Part shown: positions 29,601 through 36,063 of the stretch, one piece after another
Position numbering within the stretch: the first letter of the stretch is position 1
Layout of the letters: each line of letters starts with the position of its first letter
Source: CAVQBP01 sp963782475
Lineage (GTDB): Bacteria > Bacteroidota > Ignavibacteria > Ignavibacteriales > Ignavibacteriaceae
Direction of reading: 5' to 3'
DNA: 64,000 nt
Assembly: GCA_963782475.1 (NCBI GenBank)
Contig: CAWAJW010000004.1
Coordinates: forward strand, 236,872 to 300,871
The notes under the pieces: model-generated
Databases searched by the model: none
Told to the model about the DNA's origin: nothing
What the model saw: the letters and a program-made list of their open reading frames with translations, nothing else
Position numbers and translations under genes: made by a program

Positions 29601-29642
29601 AGGGGAATCAACGAACGGTGAATTCTCATCAAACTTATTCAT
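23655..29642 (-). CDS. Giant multi-enzyme protein: PLD-like, amidase-like, muramidase-like and M15-peptidase-like domains
   Basis: 1995 residues, no signal peptide, no T9SS tail. Order: an N-terminal region with SPF/NPF motifs (8-10, 33-35). A phospholipase D-like pair follows (about 105-500; first site H246xK248 lacks the usual Asp, second H448xK450xxxxD455 with GSSNCNRRS is complete). A peptidoglycan-binding-like module (about 640-700) precedes an amidase_2-like domain (about 735-895: H755/H756, WHG 800-802, H866, D876-P-G). Two duplicated modules (about 979-1053 and 1401-1475), each ending DCDGIIGPxTW, flank a lysozyme-like region (about 1090-1345, candidate E1146 in NAETGG, then GFRQFT). 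An M15-like peptidase follows (H1587, D1594, HLH 1678-1680), then an unrecognised domain (about 1715-1935, AHPVSGSREF) and a terminal SPFFD. It would cut phospholipid, sugar and peptide bonds of an envelope. Last gene of the operon. Individual domain calls are motif-based. Confidence 0.85.
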   Translation of the reverse strand: MNKFDENSPFVDSPDKETKFKTFNLPFQIESLNPFNEIPVNDLQTVNRGLNKNPSYAGETDPLIKEKIESWNLNESSVLVSLARSKWHNVIPDAVQCPADFLVDGKAAFTSIVSAIRNVNKGDYICILGWMLNIDFPMVEGDPGSKLYDLLLEADKKGVLIRILIWQNPYETDTLNDVRARINKLNNALMLTDNATFGSPLVAFFSSQIKSLMNQVPFPMSKVLDSFSKWREIKDIVSLPNEGSHHEKIVIIKKEKNLVAFCGGMDINQNRLSTHYDVHCRFEGHAAWELLQRFRQRWETYIALSNPIALGILQSLSATEPGPIDKNGNHYVKIFHTYNNPDGKSKDRSIHDTLKKVIANAKKSVYMEDQYMVSCEIAGWLNEKLRNDNNFKVTIVTQHDEFAKEDMKIPKRKRSEFIRKLEYQILNPNNLQIKYLDKTKAPPLTNVHSKIYIIDEEEDGLAFIGSSNCNRRSMTNDSETGAFIFDDKNSGNFVNAFKGQVNINHPEANNDDYRNPRLPNDVKDLDEELIEQIDSIPLAIEIAVGPVLSLAAKSAAKATVKSMIGPLWEVIDPNPDNIKCEIPGLSDSEINMNDNSIDLAISSYTPFSDQETTYDSTEIEPAEIYEHEAAKTSSAPPKTCEGLYCWGKTVLNSQLGINLSINNSLDEPAKKAIGEFQAKYNLEQTKKIDPATERKLLECDVIQKKKGTAGESEAINIINTARTKIEDWTKQAAVEKKEITNFYRDPRKLWAFVLHHMAFKRRNRSGQLSDPNSYLRTGAHFCIMMDGRIIQLHQFSRMIWHGNCLSPRSVAVEFEGNFPNIKGRWWIDKDSAVQNKDIPTQAQYDSGRFLARYLKTILGTTSIFAHRQSSEDRENDPGPDIWYNVGQWAIDNLGMTDGGMAFKCGTGNPILPEWRTWGNKTSLLTKKESEGYDAEIMNQEDEIIDEYSSYDSESEINDEPAYPHYADELSELERDFSNAVKLNHYYADKLGWIKFYDQINDLLLPYSGLQNVSLSEEKFADAVFKWQQHQGFSKQDCDGIIGPNTWKVMSRILFSKPDTASVTDASQVDSNAGTANTLEMPPKIYSSEKIPEGFKQSSYSVWQGLDRTSRVRVDEAAKKINAKRALKNYGITEVDIDTFQRLSNAETGGSIQNFYSLDMAIVSMGFRQFTFIHGNIHDWISKAPSAFKKYGIEIDNTLPPYIIKRSKGNYTVKRIKGIDDPETMRWNGWAQRFYYAGLDYEIITAEFLLAKEYFARELRSLENYLGNSSNEFKKFMSFYSVSGHIRAFFHELNNAAPALVSSVSAKALSKINSNQTADQFLQTYFQTVKENWPKPDQVQRIFDSTGAGSKIKVFEDEFTYNENYNGSNETENDPGKTEQLSPVYELFSNDPELLIQDLSRAVQLNQYYSEKLGWNQFYDQINNLLLPLSGQQNVSLGEEAFAQAVAEWQKQQGFQEKDCDGIIGPHTWDKMKSFINLNVNSDKPENTTVPSANPSIDNIPAFNAWYAKKILDSMNAGIAGSNFNAKDQLEKIAKGETVLNVDPNKRIIQILPVIYHIIESAKSENYKDIIIGSFIRKADNDGSCTGHCEGRCIDFNFKGGSFENPDSTGMVIKILQYLNILPAQFKKNLGFGMPLQGDFFGHQNFKKFKSVDSSNLLNPELRNLVFHLGYVFPDNNNHLHIQVRWNTDSKIKHEDLVAGLHDENEIVQYVQQENSANNLFDNYTLAYRLDKVSDWLPLLIFKVDDDLTAKLKSRNMYVQYAHNESYSNDLNTDFYRLRIHKYPLLNGVQMDAQSLIKYIRININNLVDTDYCDFSPYDSVIDAPVWQSDNPKGAVLKLDIKGPDNASVVVSLAKPNGWRFTTIHTPATGAHPVSGSREFFISNDPATGGTYFVIKGLDMMSTGVAGLGLPFFGGWGFKQGDALWRSMRSKIINLINSNEGEANEDITYSERVEWRFVYYRYKSLLESTFGKGAGSPENSPFFDLSEVPVMEISYQ

Positions 29643-29718
29643 GGTATTTCCATTTGTAAATTGTGAAGGGAAATAATAGCACTGAAACTATTCAGTGCTA
29701 TTATCAGCGGAAAGATTT

Positions 29719-30984
29719 TTAATTAGCAACTAAAACAGGTTTAGCAGACTTTTGCTCGACTTTCAAAGTACCGTTGATTCTCGCTTCAGGATTTTTAATC
29801 CTATGCCCCGTTGCTTTTTCCCAGTTATTTATAACAGTTAATAAGTCCTCCATTAAATTTACATTGACGGGTTGAGGTGCTGGTGATTGATTCGGATTCA
29901 AAGCTGAAAGTATTGCTTGAATTGTTGCAGGAGCATCGAGGACTCCGCCTAGTTCAAGAATTACCATTATATTCGATGCTGCGCCGGCCATTTCAAATAA
30001 TGATTGGCATTTTGTATGAGCCGGGATTCCGATTTTAGCTCCAATCTTCATTAGTCTTTCACCTATTGCGCTTGACTGGCAGTTAAGAAAATTAACAACC
30101 GGTGTATTATCTGAAATGATAAAGGTAAACCAGGAAGTAATTAAAACCGAATAAAATTCTTCTCTGGATAAATTCTGGTTGGCATAGCTTAATCCTGCAG
30201 CTCCCCTTCTAGCTAATAATAATTCATTTAACTGAACCGCCAGATCATGTATTACATTTACATCGCTATGGTTTTCACCGGCACTGTTTCTTGCATTAAT
30301 ATAACCCTGCCAAATTTCAGCCAGGAATCTCTCGAATAAAAGAATAAACTGCTGATTTGAAGATTTCGCTTTGTAATATGGGACAGTGTTGCTTTGAGAA
30401 TTAATATCGCCGAAAGCAAGATCCATCCCGAACATTCTCCAATAAGCATTGCGACGTACAGCATCGGTATTCGGTCTTATCCGGCTTATTGCTCTTGATT
30501 TAAAGAACACCTGCTCTGTATTATGAAACCATGCTGCAACCTGGTTATTGCCGGGAATACCCAGTTCTTCATCTTCAAAATATTTTTCCAGAAGACGTTC
30601 AAAAATCTGCAGCATTCTTGTGTTTTCTAACAGATAAGCATACAAGAGATGATAGTTGCTTGATTGTTGAAAGGTAGAATAAGTATCGCCGCCGGTATTA
30701 ATACCATTGCTGCTATAAATAGCTTGAGCATCAACATCATACCAATGCCGTTGAATCGAGGCTTCAATTACGTTATGATCATTATACGAGCAGAAATTCA
30801 TTTTATCGGCAACGGAATATGTATAAACAGTTCCGGCATGGTTAGGAACGGGCACCGGAAACACAGGTATGTAATCACTAACAATTCGATCTGTAGCTTG
30901 CTGCGGTCCGGATGCTCCAGCGGTAATTGACTGCCGAAGCGGACTGCTGCATGTTGCATATATTAAATTATCTATTATATCCAT
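29719..30984 (-). CDS. Uncharacterised 421-residue protein of the lysin operon
   Basis: I do not recognise a family. There is no signal peptide or clear membrane segment. The N-terminal third is polar and aromatic (PVFPVPVPNHAGTVYTYS, SIQRHWYDVDAQAIYSS). The middle is helical with many aromatic residues (YHLLYAYLLENTRMLQIFERLLEKYFEDEE, FILLFERFLAEIWQGYINA), and the C-terminal third has Ala/Gly-rich hydrophobic helices (MAGAASNIMVILELGG) and a basic tail. No HExxH, HxK or other catalytic signature is visible. It lies 76 bases before the giant protein gene and 47 after the coiled-coil gene, so it probably acts with them as structural, loading or immunity partner; this is position-based inference. 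Confidence 0.7.
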   Translation of the reverse strand: MDIIDNLIYATCSSPLRQSITAGASGPQQATDRIVSDYIPVFPVPVPNHAGTVYTYSVADKMNFCSYNDHNVIEASIQRHWYDVDAQAIYSSNGINTGGDTYSTFQQSSNYHLLYAYLLENTRMLQIFERLLEKYFEDEELGIPGNNQVAAWFHNTEQVFFKSRAISRIRPNTDAVRRNAYWRMFGMDLAFGDINSQSNTVPYYKAKSSNQQFILLFERFLAEIWQGYINARNSAGENHSDVNVIHDLAVQLNELLLARRGAAGLSYANQNLSREEFYSVLITSWFTFIISDNTPVVNFLNCQSSAIGERLMKIGAKIGIPAHTKCQSLFEMAGAASNIMVILELGGVLDAPATIQAILSALNPNQSPAPQPVNVNLMEDLLTVINNWEKATGHRIKNPEARINGTLKVEQKSAKPVLVAN

Positions 30985-31031
30985 GGCGTTTTTTTATTTG
31001 TTAATAATTTATTTAATAATTTTGTTTCGTC

Positions 31032-31490
31032 CTAGAATCCTTTTCTCTTTATATTTTCAGCATAGTCCGCTGTTTTCGGTCTTATATTTACTATGCCCTG
31101 CCTTGTTAAAAGTTTCGCTTTCTCTAAATTTCTTGAATCATCATCCTGCCCATCTGTTTTATTTTTAATTTGCTCTAATCTCTGCCTTACCTTATGGATT
31201 TTCTGTTCCAGGTTTTGCTTTTCTTTATAGAGCGGACCGGTTTCACGTCCATTTAAACGGGCTTCATTTAAATCTATTTTAATATTCTTCATTTCTTCAT
31301 GCAGTTCAATCAATCTTTTTTTATAATCATCTTCATTAAACCGATCACCCTCTTTATTTGAAACGTGAGTTTCAATAAGTACAGAATAATCCAGTTCTGT
31401 ATATTCTTCTCCTCCATATTTTGTTTTAATCTGCTTTATGTCCAGTTCCTCCTTTATTTCTGTTTGCTCCTGCGGTTTTTGTGGTTTCAT
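31032..31490 (-). CDS. Small charged coiled-coil protein of the lysin operon
   Basis: 152 residues, highly charged, without signal peptide or membrane segment. Residues about 54-112 form a likely long coiled coil (YKKRLIELHEEMKNIKIDL, KQNLEQKIHKVRQRLEQIKN). The N-terminus is rich in Glu, Gln and Lys (PQKPQEQTEIKEEL) and the C-terminus is basic (RPKTADYAENIKRKGF). A chaperone, adaptor or immunity role would suit its size and place in the operon, but the sequence alone proves none of these. Confidence 0.65.
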   Translation of the reverse strand: MKPQKPQEQTEIKEELDIKQIKTKYGGEEYTELDYSVLIETHVSNKEGDRFNEDDYKKRLIELHEEMKNIKIDLNEARLNGRETGPLYKEKQNLEQKIHKVRQRLEQIKNKTDGQDDDSRNLEKAKLLTRQGIVNIRPKTADYAENIKRKGF

Positions 31491-31511
31491 ATTTTTATTC
31501 CTGTTTAATTT

Positions 31512-32771
31512 TTAATTAATTCCTATTGAAAAACCTAAACGGATCATCCAGTCTTCTTGCTGCTTATAAAGCGGGGCAAGTTCCTGTTCCCCTACTCCAA
31601 TTTTGTATCCTATAAGTGCAAGCAGCTTTAAGGCTTCCTTCCAGATCCATGCATGAGATGTATACAATGCAGGTCCTGCAATATATTCAAGCTTTTCTAA
31701 TTCACGCGGACTGACATTCTCAGGTGGTATTGCCTGAGATAAGGATTTGCCGCCGAATGCTAGGTAAGGCGATTTCAATATTATTTGCACTGCATCAGGA
31801 ACCGCATCAACACACATTTTAATTAATCCTACCGAAGGAAAATTTACTTCATTTATATTATAATCAGCTTTAAATGCCGTCTCCAGAGCGTCCCATGGTC
31901 CCGGTCCGTAAAACTGCCTGCACATTTCAATTCCCAGCAGTATTCTTACATAGCTGATCGGATGCGGATCCAAAGGATGGAATGCAAATACAGATTGCAC
32001 CCTTCCGCTGACAACATCATTCAAGGCAGCGACTGCAGCAAACCCTGTATGTACGAATGCAAACGCATCGGCAGCTATTTCACTCGCCCAATTTGAAAAT
32101 GCAGCTCCGACAACTGATGAATGCTCGCCTAGCTTTAGCTGCAGCTCACGGGCAAGCTCATCGTTCCAGTTTAATATATGCGCTGCCTGATGACCGGATT
32201 CATGGATAATAGCAGTTGGTCTGAATAAATTATGCAGTGTAACCTTAATGGCAGCAACAGGACTAATATTTCCATCCCATAAACGGAGACCTGCCTTAAG
32301 TATAGATGCCCCTACTCCTTTATCAATATAAGTAAGAACAAAAGGAACTTTTTTATCCAGCGGCAGCAATACCGCATTCATGCTTTTAGTACAAAGGATA
32401 TCGCACGCTCTAAGCAGCGCTGCAATATTTGAGGTTGTACGTGAATTTATAGCAACCGTATAGAAATGAATTGTTTCTTCAGCTTTCAGATACTGTTCTC
32501 TTAATATAATTACTTTATTCTTTAATGCATGGCACGATTCATCATCTTCAGTTTTCTTTAATTCCAGCTTTAAATTTTCCGCGTAAGTTAAAACCTTAGA
32601 AACACTTTCAAGAAGTGATTTTCGTAAAAGCTGTCCCATATTATATTCTATACCCTGCCATGCACTTTCGGAAGCGAGCTGATCAATTTGTGAAAGGTGA
32701 ATCGCAGCCTGGTGCCAGTGAGTAATCTGTCTGTTCAATGAAGATATTTCTGCTTGTACCGCTGTTAACAT
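31512..32771 (-). CDS. Putative zinc metallopeptidase (HESGH) of the lysin operon
   Basis: 419 residues, no signal peptide. The N-terminal ~125 residues are helical and coiled. The centre carries AIIHESGHQAAHIL, an HExxH zinc site (H190, E191, H194), followed 40 residues later by NWASEIAADAFAF, where E231 in ExxAD suits the third ligand of a gluzincin. The region after (FHPLDPHPISYVRILLG) is also typical of peptidases that position substrate near the metal. The C-terminal 130 residues are helical and unassigned. It lies 16 bases after the 851-residue gene and 21 before the coiled-coil gene. It could be a toxin domain or a processing enzyme for its large neighbours. Confidence 0.7.
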   Translation of the reverse strand: MLTAVQAEISSLNRQITHWHQAAIHLSQIDQLASESAWQGIEYNMGQLLRKSLLESVSKVLTYAENLKLELKKTEDDESCHALKNKVIILREQYLKAEETIHFYTVAINSRTTSNIAALLRACDILCTKSMNAVLLPLDKKVPFVLTYIDKGVGASILKAGLRLWDGNISPVAAIKVTLHNLFRPTAIIHESGHQAAHILNWNDELARELQLKLGEHSSVVGAAFSNWASEIAADAFAFVHTGFAAVAALNDVVSGRVQSVFAFHPLDPHPISYVRILLGIEMCRQFYGPGPWDALETAFKADYNINEVNFPSVGLIKMCVDAVPDAVQIILKSPYLAFGGKSLSQAIPPENVSPRELEKLEYIAGPALYTSHAWIWKEALKLLALIGYKIGVGEQELAPLYKQQEDWMIRLGFSIGIN

Positions 32772-32787
32772 TATAATCTTTTAAAAA

Positions 32788-35343
32788 TTAATCGAAATTT
32801 TTTCCTGCTGCTATTTTAACTTCAGGTGCAGGAATATTAGGCAACACAAGGTCCGTTATATTTCCAACCGATAAATTCCCGCGAATTGCATTAATGATTG
32901 CTCTTATTGAAGACATGCCGGGAATATTCGACCAGATGATCTTAATTGTCACACCGTCATCGGGAAGAGCCTGCGCCTGCTTGAATTCCGCACTGCGCGC
33001 TTTAAAATAATTTACTACTGCATTGTAAGCCAGATCGGATACCTTTTCTATAAGTTTTTCCACCACTTTCTTCAATACTTCTTTACCAACGTTTAAAGCC
33101 AATGACCCGATTGCTGCAGGCAAAGCGAAATTTTCTTCGTTAATATTATCTAGATACATCTCCGGGACTGCTTCATGAATTATTTTAACTTTGTGGCTGA
33201 CATTCCTGATAAGAAGATCATTTAATACATTTTTAACAGAATTCCTTATTGATATAGAAGCACCCAGATAATCATTACGGTTAAGCTTTTCAACTATTGA
33301 TTTAGCATCTTCTTCGCTGAAATAGTAATTAAATCGAATTTCTGAATGAATTAAATTGATTACTCCCTGGATATCACTTGACCTTGGAACTGCTGCTTTT
33401 CCGGCTCCGGCTTTTCCATGGACTACCATATCTATTTTTCTTTTTAAGACAAGGGGAAGTTTCAGCCTTGCACCATTTATTTCAAGATAATAAAAGCGTT
33501 CACCGACAAAAGTCTTATGGCGGCTCTTTAAAAACTTCTCAGGTACATTTTTGCCGATTCGGGGTTCATGAATCAGCAATGAGGCCGCCTGAACAGTCAG
33601 CGGAAGAAGCTGCACCCATCCGAATGGCTGGGCTTTCCCCAATCCGGGCACATTTTCCGAACGGCTAATCCTGCTAAGTAAAGTACCTTCAATTGCTTCA
33701 TAGAGATGTACCCTTGCCTGAATTGGTTTGGAAGTATCCAATCCCAGCTTATCACGAAGGAAATTAGCCAATGGCACTCCTTTGAAGGTGGTAATTAATT
33801 TTGCAGTAGCCGGTTCAATATTAACAGAAAAAACATGTGTAAATTTTTTATAATAATGACGGGGTCCTTTTCTTGGTTTTAAAACCCACAAACCGGGCTG
33901 CCTGGTTTTTCTTAATTCTTCTTTAATATAAGTAGAAGGGAAATTATCAGCCGCGGCATCCTCAAAAGATTCAAGAGCAATTGAGGTCAGGTTTTCCTGA
34001 TCATTTAATAATGCTTCATTCAAAGGTCCCATATTATTTACCGTTTCTTCAATAGTATTGGCAATAGCTTCGTAAGCCAAATCGTTATGCGATGCTTCAT
34101 ACGTTTCAAACCCGATTGCAGACATACCTATATCGATAATTTTTGCGGCTAAAGGTTTTGCTATATTTTTCGGAATGTACCGTTCAACCAGCTTCGATAA
34201 AAGTCCGGCTAAAAAGTTAATAATCTTAGGACGACCGATAATTGAGATCGCCATTTTTATTATAGGCTGGGCAGCAAGAAGAACCGCGGGAAGGAAATTT
34301 TCAATTGCGGGTAATGGAGATTCTCCCTCATTTAAATTTTTCAGCTCATTTATAAATTTCTGCCGCGCTGTCTCAATATCAGGAATATCCAAACCGCCTG
34401 TTTCATATAACATTTCTCTTTCATAGGAATCTGGAGAAGAAATATAATCCTGAATATAATTTTCGCTTTCATTTTCATCGGATGAAAAGACAAGGTTCGC
34501 AATATTATTATCAAGTTCATATTGAATTGACTCTAGATCAGCTGATGTCGGACTATAATTTTGATCGGTTGTATTGGCAGAAGAAGTCTCCAGGTTCAAC
34601 ATTTTTTTTGCTAATGTATGCGCATAAGGTCTTAAATTCTTAGGTAATTTATTAATGGCAAACTTTAATACTCTTTCCAATAATGGACGGATAAGTTTCT
34701 TCAATTTTCCTAATATTAGATTTATAGGAAGCAGCTTTCCAATCGCACTAATTCCTTTTTTAGCCAGGTTTATACCTGATTTAACAACAGATTTTACCTT
34801 ATTAAATAATGATCCGAAAAATTGTTCCTGGGCCGGAGTGAATTCTCTATTTTCAGCTAATAAATTATTAAAGAATTGCTCTACGGAGGCTTCATTCTGA
34901 TCAGCAAGATCATTACCGGTAAAATGCTGGCTTACGCGGTCTATCATCCTTTCCGATTCCATTGTTAGCGGTTCAAGGTATTGATTTATCTGCTGCGCTG
35001 CATAGGGAACAAAACTATTTCCCATAGCCGCTTCATCCGAAATTTTTGAACTATATGTATCCTCAGCTTCTGCTGCAAGATTATACAGAGCAGTTTCAAA
35101 TTCAGGATCATTCAGCTCAGCAAGCAATTCTGCATACGCTTCCTTCTCAGGAGTAGCATTGCTCACTGATTCAGGCAGTTCGAAGGTAGATTTAAAAGGA
35201 TTATCTTCTTCCGATAGGAAGGAGAAGTTGTAATTTTCCAATTGCTTTTCTTTCGGTTCATTTTTCGTTATCTGTATATCAGCAAATGGAGTTTCGTATT
35301 CAGCTAGCTGAATACCGTCGCCGTTCATTTTAAATTTATCCAT
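32788..35343 (-). CDS. Large helical protein with repeated amphipathic segments; first gene of the lysin operon
   Basis: 851 residues, no signal peptide, family not recognised. The acidic N-terminal ~60 residues contain YETPF (16-20) and DNPF (47-50), resembling the N-terminus of the 1995-residue protein. Two long Lys/Ile/Leu-rich amphipathic stretches follow (about 174-250, with LFNKVKSVVKSGINLAKKG, and about 345-412, with QPIIKMAISIIGRPKIINFL). Both share a pattern of helices ending in LPKN/IPKN, suggesting an internal duplication able to associate with membranes. A beta-rich domain lies at about 480-650 (HYYKKFTHVFSVNIEPATAKLITTFKG), then another helical region. It could be a pore-former, scaffold or delivery protein. 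A Bacteroidota-type promoter candidate lies about 40 bases upstream. Confidence 0.75.
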   Translation of the reverse strand: MDKFKMNGDGIQLAEYETPFADIQITKNEPKEKQLENYNFSFLSEEDNPFKSTFELPESVSNATPEKEAYAELLAELNDPEFETALYNLAAEAEDTYSSKISDEAAMGNSFVPYAAQQINQYLEPLTMESERMIDRVSQHFTGNDLADQNEASVEQFFNNLLAENREFTPAQEQFFGSLFNKVKSVVKSGINLAKKGISAIGKLLPINLILGKLKKLIRPLLERVLKFAINKLPKNLRPYAHTLAKKMLNLETSSANTTDQNYSPTSADLESIQYELDNNIANLVFSSDENESENYIQDYISSPDSYEREMLYETGGLDIPDIETARQKFINELKNLNEGESPLPAIENFLPAVLLAAQPIIKMAISIIGRPKIINFLAGLLSKLVERYIPKNIAKPLAAKIIDIGMSAIGFETYEASHNDLAYEAIANTIEETVNNMGPLNEALLNDQENLTSIALESFEDAAADNFPSTYIKEELRKTRQPGLWVLKPRKGPRHYYKKFTHVFSVNIEPATAKLITTFKGVPLANFLRDKLGLDTSKPIQARVHLYEAIEGTLLSRISRSENVPGLGKAQPFGWVQLLPLTVQAASLLIHEPRIGKNVPEKFLKSRHKTFVGERFYYLEINGARLKLPLVLKRKIDMVVHGKAGAGKAAVPRSSDIQGVINLIHSEIRFNYYFSEEDAKSIVEKLNRNDYLGASISIRNSVKNVLNDLLIRNVSHKVKIIHEAVPEMYLDNINEENFALPAAIGSLALNVGKEVLKKVVEKLIEKVSDLAYNAVVNYFKARSAEFKQAQALPDDGVTIKIIWSNIPGMSSIRAIINAIRGNLSVGNITDLVLPNIPAPEVKIAAGKNFD

Positions 35344-35382
35344 ACGATTTTCTTTATGTTTATTTTGTTGATTAGTTTAACG

Positions 35383-35415
35383 CAAATATAAATTTACGGT
35401 ATAGGGGTTGGCAAT
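35383..35415 (-). promoter_or_regulatory. Candidate Bacteroidota-type promoter of the lysin operon
   Basis: On the minus strand TATATTTG (35390-35383) matches the TAnnTTTG -7 element, and a TTG (35414-35412) stands 21 bases upstream at the -33 position. The element is about 40 bases from the start codon of the 851-residue gene. A 6-bp GC hairpin abuts its upstream side. The match is by eye, and AT-rich DNA gives chance hits. Confidence 0.4.
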
Positions 35416-35430
35416 CCCCCTAAAGGGGGA
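35415..35430. repeat. Short GC-rich perfect hairpin between the LuxR gene and the lysin operon
   Basis: TCCCCC-TAAA-GGGGGA is a perfect 6-bp stem with a four-base loop. It could end the LuxR-type gene's transcript, although there is no T-run, or serve as a binding site next to the promoter candidate. Confidence 0.45.
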
Positions 35431-35568
35431 ATTTGAAATAAGAAATGCTGAAATAGTTTTTCCGGAGTAATAAGATTAAGAGACGTAGTCAAAGAATGAT
35501 TGATTGAAATTTTCTATATTTTCAATTGCAGCAGGAAAAGAAAATATTCTCCATTCACATTTTCTAAA

Positions 35569-36063
35569 TTATTTATCAAAGAAGGTATGATGATAATAGT
35601 TTATAAGTGATGCGGTATTTTTAGCACCGGTTTTTTCAAGAATATTCTTCCGGTGAGATTTGACTGTTTCGTAGCTTATAAAAAGCTTATCGGCAATTTC
35701 TTTAGTAGTATAGCCCAGCATAATTAATCCCAGCACTTCTATTTCACGAACACTCAGCTTATGACTATTTATTTCTAATTCATTTTTTATTTTTTTACTG
35801 ATTATAAAAGATGCGGTAAATATATCGTTTACTTCAATATTCAAATCAAGGTGGAGTGATTTTCCGACAGGTCTTAATGCTGAAATTAATTCATAAATAC
35901 GCTGCACAAGAATTTCTTCTGTTCCTGATGTCCATTCTTCGGAATTATAAAAATCTATTTCCTGTTTATCCAGTTGAAGCTTAATATCGGAGAATAGCTG
36001 TATGGATAGACTTGCAGGCATATATAATACAATCCTAAATTTATCTTTGCCAAAAGCAATCAA
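35569..36063 (-). CDS. LuxR-type helix-turn-helix transcriptional regulator
   Basis: 164 residues with a C-terminal LuxR/FixJ DNA-binding domain: LSVREIEVLGLIMLGYTTKEIADKLFISYETVKSHRKNILEKTGA covers the four-helix HTH, with the conserved TVKSH recognition helix. The N-terminal ~95 residues (FRIVLYMPASLSIQLF...) lack the phospho-acceptor signature of a receiver domain and are unassigned. It is read in the same direction as, and lies 225 bases upstream of, the five-gene operon, so it is the likely regulator. The start used is a TTG. A better-looking ATG (GGAAATGAAGG) lies upstream in another frame and stops after nine codons, so a single-base frame error or a different start is possible. Confidence 0.85.
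   Translation of the reverse strand: MIAFGKDKFRIVLYMPASLSIQLFSDIKLQLDKQEIDFYNSEEWTSGTEEILVQRIYELISALRPVGKSLHLDLNIEVNDIFTASFIISKKIKNELEINSHKLSVREIEVLGLIMLGYTTKEIADKLFISYETVKSHRKNILEKTGAKNTASLINYYHHTFFDK

Noticed and set aside
23655..29642. The giant protein as a cardiolipin synthase or ordinary phage endolysin
   Set aside because: It has no membrane helices for a synthase, and it is far larger and carries more enzyme types than known endolysins; no phage genes surround it.
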